A stretch of DNA of 64,000 bases from CAYXVJ01 sp050309435 (GCA_050309435.1 JBNRMJ010000012.1:15484-79483); one strand, 5' to 3'. Positions 53,129 to 62,796 are shown, counted from the stretch's first letter. Notes: a model not told the origin generated them from the letters alone. A program made the numbers and translations.

Positions 53129-54456
53129 ACGTTATCCTCCAGTCTTGCCCGTATCGCCTCCGCGTGGCAAGCAAGTCCCTCGGCTTCAGCCAGCTTAACG
53201 ATGTGATTTGCGTCTTCCAGAAGTGCCTTGCGATTGTAGTGCACTACGCTTATTTTCTTCTGAAAATCCGCACAGTTCAAGGGCGAGAAGAAACGGGCCG
53301 TTCCGCTGGTTGGCAGCACGTGATTCGCACCGGCCCAATAGTCTCCCAGCGGTTCGGGACTGTAATAGCCGATGAAGACCGCACCGGCGTTCCGGATTTC
53401 GGGGACTAACTCCAACGCCGTATCTTCATCCATGCAAAGTTCAAGGTGCTCGGGTGCCAGCTCGTTGGCCAGAGCCAGCTGTTCTTGTACGTCTTTGACC
53501 ACAATCACCGCTGCATAATCAGCCAGAGAACGTTCCAGGATATCCGAGCGACTGCTTTTTTGGGCCCGGCTGTTCACGGCAGCTAAAACTGCCATGGCCT
53601 GATCGTAATCCGTGACAACGGCAATCGCGGAAGCCAGACGGTCATGCTCGGCTTGAGACAACATATCTGCTGCGATATAGTCCGGATTCGCAAAACGGTC
53701 GGCCAGAATCAAAATTTCGGAAGGACCCGCAAACATATCGATGTCAACAGCGCCGAAAACAAAGCGTTTGGCGGCATTGACATAGATATTGCCCGGTCCT
53801 GTGATCTTGTCGACACGCGGAATCGATGCTGTTCCATAAGCCATCGCCGCAATGGCCTGCGCACCGCCCGCGCGATATATCTCATCGACGCCGGCCAGCG
53901 CAGCCGCAGTCAGGATCACGGGATCAACCGACCCGTCCTGTCTTGGCGGAGTACACATGATCAAGCGAGAAACTCCGGCCACTTTCGCAGGCAGAGCATT
54001 CATTAAGACCGAAGAAGGTAACGGCGCTGTTCCGCCCGGCACATAGATACCGACCGCATTCAAAGCCCTGTTCAAAAGAGCGCTGCGTCGTCCTTTGCCA
54101 TCGTCTAAACGGACATCGCTCCGTGCTTCCATCTGTGCTTCGTGAAAACGGCGGATATTCGCCGCTGCCAGTTTCAGGCTATTCATCAAGTCCGGCTCGA
54201 TTCCGGCCATCGCTTCGTCGATCTCGCTTTTCGTAACGCGAATCCGATCGGCTTGCAGACGTACCCCGTCGAAGCGTTCGGTATAAGCCAACACGGCCTC
54301 GTCGCCGCCCCGGCGCACTTCCTCGATGATCTTTTGAACCGTGTCGTTGACTTCCTTGAGATCCATTTTCCCCCGCGCGTATAAACGTTCGGCAAGTTCG
54401 GTCCCGTCCTGATTTCTCAGATCAATCACAGCCGGACAAAATTTCGTTTCTTTCAT
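53125..54456 (-). CDS. hisD: Histidinol dehydrogenase
   Basis: A 443-residue zinc enzyme for the last two steps. GIYVPGGTAPLPSSVLMNALPA, GPGNIYVNAAKR and FAGPSEILILAD mark the family, with the catalytic His pair in LAPEHLEL and the C-terminal HAEAIRARLE. Forty-two bp after hisG. Confidence 0.97.
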   Translation of the reverse strand: MKETKFCPAVIDLRNQDGTELAERLYARGKMDLKEVNDTVQKIIEEVRRGGDEAVLAYTERFDGVRLQADRIRVTKSEIDEAMAGIEPDLMNSLKLAAANIRRFHEAQMEARSDVRLDDGKGRRSALLNRALNAVGIYVPGGTAPLPSSVLMNALPAKVAGVSRLIMCTPPRQDGSVDPVILTAAALAGVDEIYRAGGAQAIAAMAYGTASIPRVDKITGPGNIYVNAAKRFVFGAVDIDMFAGPSEILILADRFANPDYIAADMLSQAEHDRLASAIAVVTDYDQAMAVLAAVNSRAQKSSRSDILERSLADYAAVIVVKDVQEQLALANELAPEHLELCMDEDTALELVPEIRNAGAVFIGYYSPEPLGDYWAGANHVLPTSGTARFFSPLNCADFQKKISVVHYNRKALLEDANHIVKLAEAEGLACHAEAIRARLEDNV

Positions 54457-54498
54457 ATTATGCTCCTGCTTTCAAACTTTGTTCATTCAAGACTGCAA

Positions 54499-55152
54499 CT
54501 AAAGACCACGACTACGTGCATCCTGGCGCACACGTTCGATCAGATCACGAATAACGTCGGACTTCATTTTCATGCTGACCCGGTTGACGATCAAACGCGC
54601 ACTGATATCCGCGATGGTCTCCAGCACCACCAGGTTGTTTTCCTTCAGAGTCCGCCCGCTCTCTACGATATCCACGATCACGTCGGCCAAACCGATTAAC
54701 GGCGCAAGCTCCACCGAACCGTTCAGTTTGATGATTTCGACGGATTCTCTCTTCACATCGGCAAAGTAGCGACTCGCGATACCCGGATACTTCGTGGCAA
54801 CCCGTTTACTGGCGATTCGATCCAGACGACCTTCGAGTTCTTTGGGACCGCAGACGCAGATACGGCATTTTCCGAAACCCAGATCGGCAACCTCGTATAA
54901 GCGACGATTTTCTTCCATTAAGGTATCTTTCCCGACAAAACCGATATCCGCCGCACCGTACTCGACATAAGTCGGAACATCGCCCGGCTTGGCCAGAAAG
55001 AATCGAAGGGTCTTGCTCTTGTTTTCGAGAATCAAACGGCGGCTCGATACATCGGCCAGATCAAGATCCATCCCGCATCGCTCCAGCAAGGCGAGCGCTT
55101 CGTCTGCCAGGCGCCCCTTGGCCAGGGCGATGGTTAGTTGCGAATTATTCAT
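54499..55152 (-). CDS. hisG: ATP phosphoribosyltransferase, short form
   Basis: A 217-residue catalytic subunit for histidine step 1. IALAKGRLADEALALLERCG and YVEYGAADIGFVGKDTL plus DIVESGRTLKENNLVVLE are typical. The C-terminal regulatory domain of long HisG is missing, as expected for the short form, which needs HisZ; hisZ is directly upstream and overlaps by 4 bp. Confidence 0.96.
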   Translation of the reverse strand: MNNSQLTIALAKGRLADEALALLERCGMDLDLADVSSRRLILENKSKTLRFFLAKPGDVPTYVEYGAADIGFVGKDTLMEENRRLYEVADLGFGKCRICVCGPKELEGRLDRIASKRVATKYPGIASRYFADVKRESVEIIKLNGSVELAPLIGLADVIVDIVESGRTLKENNLVVLETIADISARLIVNRVSMKMKSDVIRDLIERVRQDARSRGL

Positions 55153-56375
55153 CTCTCATCCGTCCTTTCGTCCGATACCGGCATCGTTAAACGACCGTCC
55201 TCATGGAGCAGATAACACGCAGCCTTCCCGCCTGATTCATATGCCTGCATGATATCTTCGCCTTCTTCCAACCAGTAAAGTTCGAGCAAGTCTCCTTCTT
55301 TTCGCATTTTCCCGGCCAGCGGTAAAGCCAGGCCTCTTAAAGCCGGAGGCACAAGGATGCGTTTGATCGGCAGATCGACTTTTTCCAAACGGCCTTGACG
55401 ATCCAGTGCCTGCAGGCAAAGGTCTATCCCCAGCGAGAACCCGGTCGCCGCCGTAGCTCTTCCAAAGCTTGAAACCACGTCATCGTAGCGGCCTCCGCCG
55501 CATAAGGGAAAACCGATGCCATAACTGTAAGCCCGGAAGATCAAACCGGTGTAATAGTTCATACCGCTAAGTTCGGCCAGGTCCAGGCTGCAATACTCGA
55601 GCAGATCCCATTTCGCCAGTATGTCTGCCAGTCTATCGAGATCGTCCAGGACAGCCAGCGAATCCGGATTTCGGCATAGAGCACGAAGTTCCTTGAGTTT
55701 GGCCCAATCACCGCTGGCCGTTAACAAAAGACGGATAATCTCACGATCCGAATCCGACAACTCATAATCGCGAAGAAGAGCCCAAACAGCTACTTCATTT
55801 CGTTCATCCAGAAGTTTGGACAGGGTTTCCAGTTTACTTTGATCCATGTTCCAGTTGCGGGCAAGGCTTCGGAAAAAGGCGATTTGGCCGATCGATATTT
55901 GAATCGCTTCCAGCCCCAGGGCCTTCAGCGACTCGATTGCCAGCGAGATAATCTCGGCATCGGCAGCAATTGATTCGCTGCCCAGAAGTTCTACTCCTGC
56001 CTGAGTAAATTCCTTCATCTTGCCGCCGCCGTGTTCGCCGAAGCGATACATGCGGCCAATGTAAGATAAACGCAAGGGCCTGGCTTCGTTTTTCAGAACC
56101 GTAGCGGCGAGCCTGGCAACCGGGATGGTACCGTCGAAACGAAGGGCCAGGAGCCTGCCGCGCTCATCCGTCACCTTAAACAGCTCCTCTTGCTTCGCAA
56201 AATTGCGACGATAGGTATAAGCATCGTAAAATTCCAGACCGCTCGTTTCCAACTCACGAAAGCCCGATGCCAAAAAGAGCTTGCGAAGCCGATCCTCCAG
56301 CTCCCGCTTCGAGGCACATAGATCCGGTAAATAATCGCTGACACCATCAGGTGTATAGTAACCCCAGTTGTTCAT
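55149..56375 (-). CDS. hisZ: ATP phosphoribosyltransferase regulatory subunit
   Basis: A 408-residue paralog of histidyl-tRNA synthetase that activates short HisG and carries histidine feedback. Class II-like FRELETSGLEFYDAYTYRR and RFDGTIPVARLAA are visible, and GGGRYDDVVSSFG lies in the degenerate motif 3 region. It lacks the anticodon-binding fold of HisS. First gene of the his operon, 70 bp downstream of a near-consensus promoter. Confidence 0.94.
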   Translation of the reverse strand: MNNWGYYTPDGVSDYLPDLCASKRELEDRLRKLFLASGFRELETSGLEFYDAYTYRRNFAKQEELFKVTDERGRLLALRFDGTIPVARLAATVLKNEARPLRLSYIGRMYRFGEHGGGKMKEFTQAGVELLGSESIAADAEIISLAIESLKALGLEAIQISIGQIAFFRSLARNWNMDQSKLETLSKLLDERNEVAVWALLRDYELSDSDREIIRLLLTASGDWAKLKELRALCRNPDSLAVLDDLDRLADILAKWDLLEYCSLDLAELSGMNYYTGLIFRAYSYGIGFPLCGGGRYDDVVSSFGRATAATGFSLGIDLCLQALDRQGRLEKVDLPIKRILVPPALRGLALPLAGKMRKEGDLLELYWLEEGEDIMQAYESGGKAACYLLHEDGRLTMPVSDERTDER

Positions 56376-56445
56376 GTTGTTTTCCTCATAGACATTTTCT
56401 TCGATGTTTACTTCATCACACTAAAGCGATAAATCAATGAAGACC

Positions 56446-56474
56446 ATAATGCCAAAATCTTTCCTCTCTGTCAA
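56446..56474 (-). promoter_or_regulatory. his operon promoter
   Basis: Minus strand TTGACA, 17 bp, CATTAT. The leader to hisZ is about 65 nt, too short for a T-box or a histidine leader peptide. Confidence 0.75.
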
Positions 56475-56504
56475 GTATACGCTCCTTCCCCTTTATTTCA
56501 GGGC

Positions 56505-56538
56505 AAGAAAAGAGCCGCTTTCCGGGAGAAAGCGGCTT
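56505..56538 (-). terminator. Terminator after the creatininase-family gene
   Basis: Minus strand: AAGCCGCTTTC-TCCCG-GAAAGCGGCT then CTTTTCTTG. Confidence 0.85.
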
Positions 56539-56580
56539 ATCTTACTTATTATGAATTTGAATAAAGATCAATAAAAATGC

Positions 56581-57390
56581 TTAGAGATCGCCTTTATGCA
56601 GGACCTTCTCGCTAAACTCGGCCTGCAGACGGGCTGCTTCCGTGTCTTCCTTGATGATCTTAATCTGACGGGCCAGTGCCTTGACATAAAGGTCCAGTGC
56701 GACCTGACCTTTTTCAATGGAAGCCAGTCTTGGCTGACCGACGACATTCTCGGGGAATTCGGCATACCACCACAGGGCATTGTGAATGCCGTTTCCTCTC
56801 AGATGTTTGAAACGGCCCAGCGGTTCGACGGATTCCTCATCGGTCAGATCCAGGCGTGTCTTACCCGGGCAGCAGGCCATGAAGAGCGACGTTTCCGCTT
56901 CGCATGCATGACCGAGGGTATCGGATTCCCAAAGCGCATTATATCGAGCCCACTCTTCGGAAGTCATGCCGCCACCGACAAAAGTGGTATATAAATCATA
57001 ACTCGTCTCTTCGTCGAGACGACTCATGGCGAAATAATCGAGGAAATGGATATTGCCGCCATGTGAATTGACAACGAGGATTTTCTTGAAGCCATTGGCC
57101 GCGATGGAATCCAGTAAATGAGAAAAAGCCTCGATGGCAAAAGCCTTGGGATAGTTTACCGTGCCGCTGAAAACGGCTGCTTCATGAACCTGACCCAGGA
57201 ATTGAGGCGGAAAGACAACTGCCGGCTCAATCTCGGCAGCCAGATTGGCTATCGTTTCGGAAATGATCATATCGCAACCGAAAGGCAGGTGCTCGCCGTG
57301 TCTCTCGAGTGAACCTAAAGGTACAATGCAAAGTCCTGTTTCTTTGACTGCTTTCTTAAATTCGGATGGTACAAGATGTTCCCAACGCAT
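56581..57390 (-). CDS. Creatininase-family amidohydrolase
   Basis: A 269-residue metal-dependent hydrolase. VPLGSLERHGEHLPFGCDMII gives Glu, His and Asp metal ligands, VNSHGGNIHFLDYF the next set, and DTLGHACEAETSLFMA the last. The family includes creatininase, formamide hydrolases and MftE-like peptidases; the substrate here cannot be read. It lies between thpR and the his operon, in its own unit. Confidence 0.88.
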   Translation of the reverse strand: MRWEHLVPSEFKKAVKETGLCIVPLGSLERHGEHLPFGCDMIISETIANLAAEIEPAVVFPPQFLGQVHEAAVFSGTVNYPKAFAIEAFSHLLDSIAANGFKKILVVNSHGGNIHFLDYFAMSRLDEETSYDLYTTFVGGGMTSEEWARYNALWESDTLGHACEAETSLFMACCPGKTRLDLTDEESVEPLGRFKHLRGNGIHNALWWYAEFPENVVGQPRLASIEKGQVALDLYVKALARQIKIIKEDTEAARLQAEFSEKVLHKGDL

Positions 57391-57446
57391 GTGATTTACC
57401 TTCCTGACTTTAGTGATGGGTGAATATCTCTATCATACAGTAATGT

Positions 57447-58010
57447 TTACGCTTTGGCTTCCCATGTTTCGAGTGGCGTATAGTTCATTCCGTGCGGAGT
57501 AAATTCGCTTCGATACAGGCTGATGCGTTTAATAAGGGCCGGATTGCTGCTTAGCGGCAGTTTACCAATCACATCATTCGGTGAATATTCGGACTTGAAT
57601 CGTCTGGCGATCGTAAGATGAGGCAGCCATAAACGAAGATCTGTCTCCAGGCCTTGCCTTATCAAGCGACATCGAAGATCATCGACCGCATCGACTAAAG
57701 CATCATCAACTTCAAGACCCGCCCAGACCGTGAGACCGTCTTTGCCCTTGAAGTAACCATAGCGATCTATCCGGCAGCTGTAAGCCTCGCGTAGTCCGGC
57801 TGACCAGTCCAGGAAAAGCAAACGGATATCGGTTGCCCGGGCAGGCGAAACCTCTCCTATAAAAGATAGAGTCAGATGCAGATTTTGAGCTTTAGTCAAG
57901 GAGACGCTACCGGCTTTCTGTGCCAGAATCTCCGAAGCCCGGCTCAGAAGCGGGGCATAAGGTTCGGGCAGTGCGGCTGCGATAAAGAGGCGAATGGAAT
58001 CGCTTTTCAT
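57447..58010 (-). CDS. thpR: RNA 2',3'-cyclic phosphodiesterase
   Basis: A 187-residue 2H phosphoesterase (formerly 2'-5' RNA ligase). The two catalytic HxTx motifs are HLTL in AQNLHLTLSFIG and HLTI in WLPHLTIARRF. RLFIAAALPE begins the fold. Overlaps rlmH by 4 bp. Confidence 0.93.
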   Translation of the reverse strand: MKSDSIRLFIAAALPEPYAPLLSRASEILAQKAGSVSLTKAQNLHLTLSFIGEVSPARATDIRLLFLDWSAGLREAYSCRIDRYGYFKGKDGLTVWAGLEVDDALVDAVDDLRCRLIRQGLETDLRLWLPHLTIARRFKSEYSPNDVIGKLPLSSNPALIKRISLYRSEFTPHGMNYTPLETWEAKA

Positions 58011-58471
58011 TTATGATAAGTCTCTCCCGCATTGATTTTATAGGCCCGATAGATTTGCTCTACCAGGATCAAACGAACCATCTGATGAGGGAAGGTCAGT
58101 TTAGACAAACACACACGTGCCTGAGCGCGTTCTATGACCTGCGGATCGAAGCCTTGGGATCCTGCGATAACAAAGACCAGACGGCCTCCGGAGCGCTCCT
58201 GCCAGCCTGCCAGCAATTCGGCGAAGCCTTCCGAATCGGGTTCATGGCCGTGTAAATCAATCAGGACGACAAAATCACTTGGAACAAGCCTGGCCAAAAG
58301 CCGCTCGCCTTCGCTTTTCATCGCCATGGCCGGTGACAAATTGTCAGGACTGTCGGCCACTTCCGTGATTTCAAGCGTGGCGAAACGACCTATGCGCTTG
58401 CTGTATTCTGCTATGCCGCCCAAAAGCCATTTCTCCTTGACTTTTCCGACCGCCAGTATCCTTAGTTTCAT
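58007..58471 (-). CDS. rlmH: 23S rRNA (pseudouridine(1915)-N3)-methyltransferase
   Basis: A 154-residue SPOUT methyltransferase that modifies helix 69 of 23S rRNA. It starts MKLRILAVGKVKEKWL, has the knot segment FVIAGSQGFDPQVI, and ends LSKLTFPHQMVRLILVEQIYRAYKI..GETYHK. Overlaps the upstream hydrolase gene by 4 bp, and shares a typical place near the wal operon. Confidence 0.96.
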   Translation of the reverse strand: MKLRILAVGKVKEKWLLGGIAEYSKRIGRFATLEITEVADSPDNLSPAMAMKSEGERLLARLVPSDFVVLIDLHGHEPDSEGFAELLAGWQERSGGRLVFVIAGSQGFDPQVIERAQARVCLSKLTFPHQMVRLILVEQIYRAYKINAGETYHK

Positions 58472-59286
58472 AACGAGATAAGTTCTCCGGGTGTATAACG
58501 CGGTGCGACATGCATCTGATAGTCGCTGCCTTGTCTGGCTCCGGCGGCATCGAGATATCGACTGATGGTCAGCTCGGCCAGCTCCGGATAATTGTTATGC
58601 TCGCTCAAGTGCGACAGGACAAAACGCGTCGTTCCTTTTTTTAGAAGTTCGAGCATGGCTTCGCCGCATTCAAGATTGCTTAAATGACCCAGTCCTCCGC
58701 GAATGCGCTCTTTTAGCACCCATGGATATGGTCCTCCCGCAAGCATTTCGGGATCATAGTTCGCTTCGATGTAGATCAGTTCGCTGCCTGAAACTTTGCT
58801 TAAGACACTCTCGGCGGCTCTCCCCAGATCCGTAAAGACGGAGACCACATGCTTTCCCGTATCCAGGCGAAATCCCATGGATTCCACCGCATCATGGGGC
58901 GTGCGAAAACTCTTGACCTCGATATCGCCGATGGTAAAGCGGCTGTCGCTCTCAATCAGACGTATATCGAGGAGATCGGCGTATTTCAAATTTTTCCGTA
59001 CGCGAAGCCAGGTCGCCTCGTTCATGTAAACAGGCGTACCGTAGCGCTTGACGAAAACATCCAGACCTTTCACATGGTCACTGTGTTCGTGAGTGATGAG
59101 TATGCCGGACAGCTCCGTCGGATCCACGCCACGTCCTGACAAAGCACTGCAAATGCCTTTACAGTTGATGCCCGCATCGACCAGAAGCGAAGTTTGGCTG
59201 CTGCCTACATATATCGAATTCCCGCTGCTTCCGCTGGCCAGTGAAAAACTGCCTGCAGGGGCACGGAGTAATTTCAATTGTTCCAA
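58468..59286 (-). CDS. walJ: Metallo-beta-lactamase fold hydrolase, WalJ/YycJ type
   Basis: A 272-residue protein. The binuclear metal motif THEHSDHVKG and FVLSHLSEHNN at the C terminus are present, with FSLASGSSGNSIYVG near the start. This YycJ/WalJ form is the conserved last member of Firmicutes wal operons and probably acts on nucleic acid. Located between murA and rlmH, downstream of walRK. Confidence 0.92.
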   Translation of the reverse strand: MEQLKLLRAPAGSFSLASGSSGNSIYVGSSQTSLLVDAGINCKGICSALSGRGVDPTELSGILITHEHSDHVKGLDVFVKRYGTPVYMNEATWLRVRKNLKYADLLDIRLIESDSRFTIGDIEVKSFRTPHDAVESMGFRLDTGKHVVSVFTDLGRAAESVLSKVSGSELIYIEANYDPEMLAGGPYPWVLKERIRGGLGHLSNLECGEAMLELLKKGTTRFVLSHLSEHNNYPELAELTISRYLDAAGARQGSDYQMHVAPRYTPGELISL

Positions 59287-59321
59287 TCTATTATCCTTAA
59301 TCTAAAAGACTGCAAATAGTC

Positions 59322-60593
59322 TTATTCGGCGCTGTCGATCAGACGTATATCGCCGCCCAGACCGGTCACTTTCGCGATGAAGTTTTCATAGCCGCGCTCG
59401 ATCACATGGACGTTATACACTTCGCTTTCGCCGGTGGCCATCAAGGCTGCGATTACCATGGCCGCGCCTGCACGCAAGTCTCTGGCTTTAACCCGGGCTC
59501 CCGTCAATTGAGTCGGACCGGAAATTAAAGCAACATGCTCGGATACCGTGATATCCGCACCCATCAGTTTCAGTTCGTCGACAAACTGAAAACGGCTCTC
59601 GAAAACATTCTCATAGACACGGCTCAGTCCATTGGCCATCGTCAGAAAAGTCGTTACCTGTGGTTGCAGATCGGTCGGGAAACCGGGATAAGGCAGGGTT
59701 TGGAAGGTTGTTTTACTCAATTCCTGATCTTCATCGACCCAGACACGTACCCAGTCATCACCGGCTTCGGTATGAACGCCCATCTCTTCCATCTTCACCG
59801 AGAGGGGTTCCATATGTTTCGGGATGATATTTTTAACGATAACATCGCCGCGGGTAGCCGCTGCCGCGATCATATAGGTACCGGCTTCGATCTGATCGGG
59901 GATAACCGCATAGGATGCGCCTCCGGGCAGTTTCTCGACACCGGTGATACGAATAACATCCGTACCGGCGCCGCGAATGGACGCACCCATGGTATTAAGG
60001 AAGTTGGCTACATCGACAATATGAGGTTCGCGTGCCGCATTCTCGATTGTTGTCACACCTTCGGCCTTAACGGCTGCGATCATGAGATTGATCGTCGCGC
60101 CGACACTGGCCATATCCAGATAAATATGCGTACCGACGAGCTTTTCTGCTTTCAGTTCGATATTTCCATAAGCCACCGTGGCCTCGGCTCCCAGAGCTTC
60201 GAAGCCTTTAATGTGCTGATCGATCGGTCTGGTACCGAAATTACAGCCACCGGGAAGCGACAGTAAGGCATGATTTCCTCTGCCCAGAAGAGCTCCGAGA
60301 ATATAGTAGGAAGCGCGGATATCGCGTGGCTTTTGTCCCGTGTTCTGATAGGTGTTGATCGTAGTCGGATCGACTACAACGATCCCGTTGCCTTTTCTCT
60401 CGACCTTGGCTCCGAGCTCTTCGCAGATATCGAGAATTACCTTTATATCGGAAATATCAGGCAGATTCTCGATCGTACAAGCTCCGTCCAGAACCATGGC
60501 GGCTGCCACGACTCCGAGAGCGGCATTCTTCGAACCGCTGATTGATACTTCTCCACGCAGGCGGTTTCCGCCCTTTACTATATAACTTGACAA
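59322..60593 (-). CDS. murA: UDP-N-acetylglucosamine 1-carboxyvinyltransferase
   Basis: A 423-residue enzyme, first committed step of peptidoglycan synthesis. SGSKNAALGVVAAAMVLDG holds the catalytic Lys-Asn pair, and SLPGGCNFGTRPIDQHIKGFEALGAE retains the fosfomycin-target cysteine, so natural resistance by a Cys-to-Asp change is not present. It lies within the wal operon, four bp after walK. Confidence 0.97.
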   Translation of the reverse strand: MSSYIVKGGNRLRGEVSISGSKNAALGVVAAAMVLDGACTIENLPDISDIKVILDICEELGAKVERKGNGIVVVDPTTINTYQNTGQKPRDIRASYYILGALLGRGNHALLSLPGGCNFGTRPIDQHIKGFEALGAEATVAYGNIELKAEKLVGTHIYLDMASVGATINLMIAAVKAEGVTTIENAAREPHIVDVANFLNTMGASIRGAGTDVIRITGVEKLPGGASYAVIPDQIEAGTYMIAAAATRGDVIVKNIIPKHMEPLSVKMEEMGVHTEAGDDWVRVWVDEDQELSKTTFQTLPYPGFPTDLQPQVTTFLTMANGLSRVYENVFESRFQFVDELKLMGADITVSEHVALISGPTQLTGARVKARDLRAGAAMVIAALMATGESEVYNVHVIERGYENFIAKVTGLGGDIRLIDSAE

Positions 60594-60597
60594 AATA

Positions 60598-62079
60598 TTA
60601 TTCCCCTTTCAGTTCTTCCCTGACCGGCAACGACTCCTCTTGATCCATTAAATCAAGGTCGTTCGATGTGAAGAGATCTGACTCTTCGATTATATCAGGG
60701 CCTGCCATTTCATTAGCTTGATAATGAGACATAAGATGATCGAATTCCGCATCGCTCAGGTCTTCCAGACGAGAAGAGTTAATATCCTCGGCTTGTGCCT
60801 GCAACAGAATTTCGGCGGCAGCCGCTCGATTCAAAACATCATCCGTTAATGTCCCCGCTTTTACATCTATTAATACTTCTCTGAATATCTTATTGGCAAA
60901 AGGTATGATCACCGTAAAGCTGCTGCCCTGTCCCAGGGCGCTTTGGACGTCGATTTGTCCGTGATGCAGCTCAACGAGTTCCTTAACGATAGATAAACCT
61001 AAACCTGTACCACCATACAGGCGCGAGCCCGTCGCGTCAACCCTGTAAAAACGGTTAAAGATGTGATCCAGATATTGCTCCTCTATGCCGGAACCGTTAT
61101 CGGTTACTTTTATATAGGCCAGGTCATTTACCTTTCCGATGTAGACCTTAACCTCGCCTTTTCGCTCTGTATATTTTATAGCATTTGAAAGCAAATTTGA
61201 AACAATTCGCTCGATCGACTGCCTGTCGGCAAAAACAGGAGGAATAATCGCCAAACTGATGCAAGCCAGATCGATTTCCTTTTCCTGCGCGTGAATCTGA
61301 ACACGTTCTACGGTCTGTCTGACGGTCAATTCAAGATTCAGCAGTTCCATGCGGTTGTACATCTTTTGACTGTCTATCGACGATAAAAGTAATAGATCGG
61401 TCACGAGGTTCTGCATGCGGATGGCATCGTCGTGGATGCGCATGACATCCTTTCGTATGCCTTCCTTCTGTTTTTCTTCGATTCCCCAGTCCAGGAGAGA
61501 TTCGGAGTATGTCGCGATGGTCGTCAGAGGTGTCTTTAACTCGTGCGAAACATTGGCCACGAATTCCTTACGCTGTTTTTCCTGAAGTTCCTGGTCTGTA
61601 ATATCCTGCAAAACAACGATATTGGCGATGCGTCGCCTGTCCTCGGCGCGGCTGACCCGCACGGACATGCGCAGAACTCGTTTGCCCTGATTCAAGATAC
61701 CGCTGGCATCTCCTTTGCCAAGGAGGACCCGGGCCTTAATCCCGTTGTCTTCACCGTAAGCCGTCATTAAATCATCAAACGATTTGATCGGTTCTGACAT
61801 GCCCAGAAGCGTCAAAGCCGCTTCGTTGGACAAGCTCAGATGTCCGTCGGTTCCATACGCCAGTAAACCGATTTCGAGTTCGCGGAAGATGGCCTCGGAT
61901 TTCAATCGTTCTCTCATCAGCTTGGCCGATAAGGCAGAGAGTTCCTTGAGATTGCTATCCTGTCGTTTACGAAAATAGATCAATAAAATAACGGCTAAAA
62001 GAAAAATACCCGCCACAAAACCGGCGGCCAGAAGCGTAAACGGGTGTCTCGAACCCAGCCATTCGATTATCTGATTCAA
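60598..62079 (-). CDS. walK: WalK-type sensor histidine kinase with acidic C-terminal tail
   Basis: A 493-residue kinase. One TM helix lies at residues ~14-36, with no extracellular sensor domain (as in streptococcal VicK); then a PAS domain (~60-165), HisKA with NVSHELKTPLTT (His substrate), and HATPase with NLLSNAIKYTE and GSRLYGGTGLGLSIVK. After the kinase core (~residue 395) come ~100 extra residues, strongly acidic (for example LSDAEFDHLMSHYQANEM). It should phosphorylate WalR and control wall hydrolases. Confidence 0.94.
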   Translation of the reverse strand: MNQIIEWLGSRHPFTLLAAGFVAGIFLLAVILLIYFRKRQDSNLKELSALSAKLMRERLKSEAIFRELEIGLLAYGTDGHLSLSNEAALTLLGMSEPIKSFDDLMTAYGEDNGIKARVLLGKGDASGILNQGKRVLRMSVRVSRAEDRRRIANIVVLQDITDQELQEKQRKEFVANVSHELKTPLTTIATYSESLLDWGIEEKQKEGIRKDVMRIHDDAIRMQNLVTDLLLLSSIDSQKMYNRMELLNLELTVRQTVERVQIHAQEKEIDLACISLAIIPPVFADRQSIERIVSNLLSNAIKYTERKGEVKVYIGKVNDLAYIKVTDNGSGIEEQYLDHIFNRFYRVDATGSRLYGGTGLGLSIVKELVELHHGQIDVQSALGQGSSFTVIIPFANKIFREVLIDVKAGTLTDDVLNRAAAAEILLQAQAEDINSSRLEDLSDAEFDHLMSHYQANEMAGPDIIEESDLFTSNDLDLMDQEESLPVREELKGE

Positions 62080-62091
62080 ATATTTGTCCTC

Positions 62092-62796
62092 TTATCGTTC
62101 ATTTCGGTCGAAATAATAACCGACACCGCGCTTGGTCAGTATATAGCGATATTCTTTCTGATCGGGCTCCAGCTTCTCTCTGGTCCTGCGGATGGTCACA
62201 TCGACGGTTCTCACATCACCGAAATAGAAATAGCCCCAGACATGCTCAAGGAGCTGCTCGCGTGAAAATACCTGACCGGAATTCTGGGCCAGAAAGCGAA
62301 CCAGTTCGAATTCTCTTAAGGTTAAATTGATATTTTCGCCGTTTCGCCTGACTTCATAAGCGGCCAGATCGATGACAATATCACCGATCTCGATGCGTTT
62401 ATCATCAGATACTTCCTCGCTTTCGCGTTCATGCGTTGTACGGCGCAAGTGTGCTTTTACACGTGCGAGTACTTCGCGGACGCTAAAAGGTTTTGTTATA
62501 TAGTCATCGGCACCCAGTTCGAGTCCAAGCACCTTATCAATTTCTTCACTCTTGGCTGTCAACATTAATATCGGTGTCTGCTGCGTCTGGCGAATCCGTT
62601 TACATACATCAAAGCCATCCATGCGCGGCAGCATGCAATCAAGTAAAATCAAATCCGGTTTCTCGGTCGTCGCCATTTCGACTGCCTCGATACCGTCATA
62701 AGCTGTGAGGGTAGTATATCCTTCTCGTTCTAAATTGTCCTTTAAGATATCTACTATATTCTGTTCGTCGTCAACGATAAGAATCCTTGTATTCAT
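62092..62796 (-). CDS. walR: WalR-type response regulator
   Basis: A 234-residue OmpR-class regulator. ILIVDDEQNIVDILK contains the acidic pocket, LILLDCMLPRMDG the phospho-Asp, and a C-terminal winged helix has LTLREFELVRFLAQNSGQVFSREQLLEHVWGY. ATG 62796 follows GGAGGGTGAGG; a 16-codon upstream extension lacks support. First gene of walR-walK-murA-walJ-rlmH-thpR. walH and walI, the usual partners of WalK, are absent. Confidence 0.95.
   Translation of the reverse strand: MNTRILIVDDEQNIVDILKDNLEREGYTTLTAYDGIEAVEMATTEKPDLILLDCMLPRMDGFDVCKRIRQTQQTPILMLTAKSEEIDKVLGLELGADDYITKPFSVREVLARVKAHLRRTTHERESEEVSDDKRIEIGDIVIDLAAYEVRRNGENINLTLREFELVRFLAQNSGQVFSREQLLEHVWGYFYFGDVRTVDVTIRRTREKLEPDQKEYRYILTKRGVGYYFDRNER

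Noticed and set aside
56376..56580. T-box or histidine leader upstream of hisZ
   Set aside because: Only about 65 nt separate the promoter from hisZ, with no T-box sequence, His-rich peptide or antiterminator pair.
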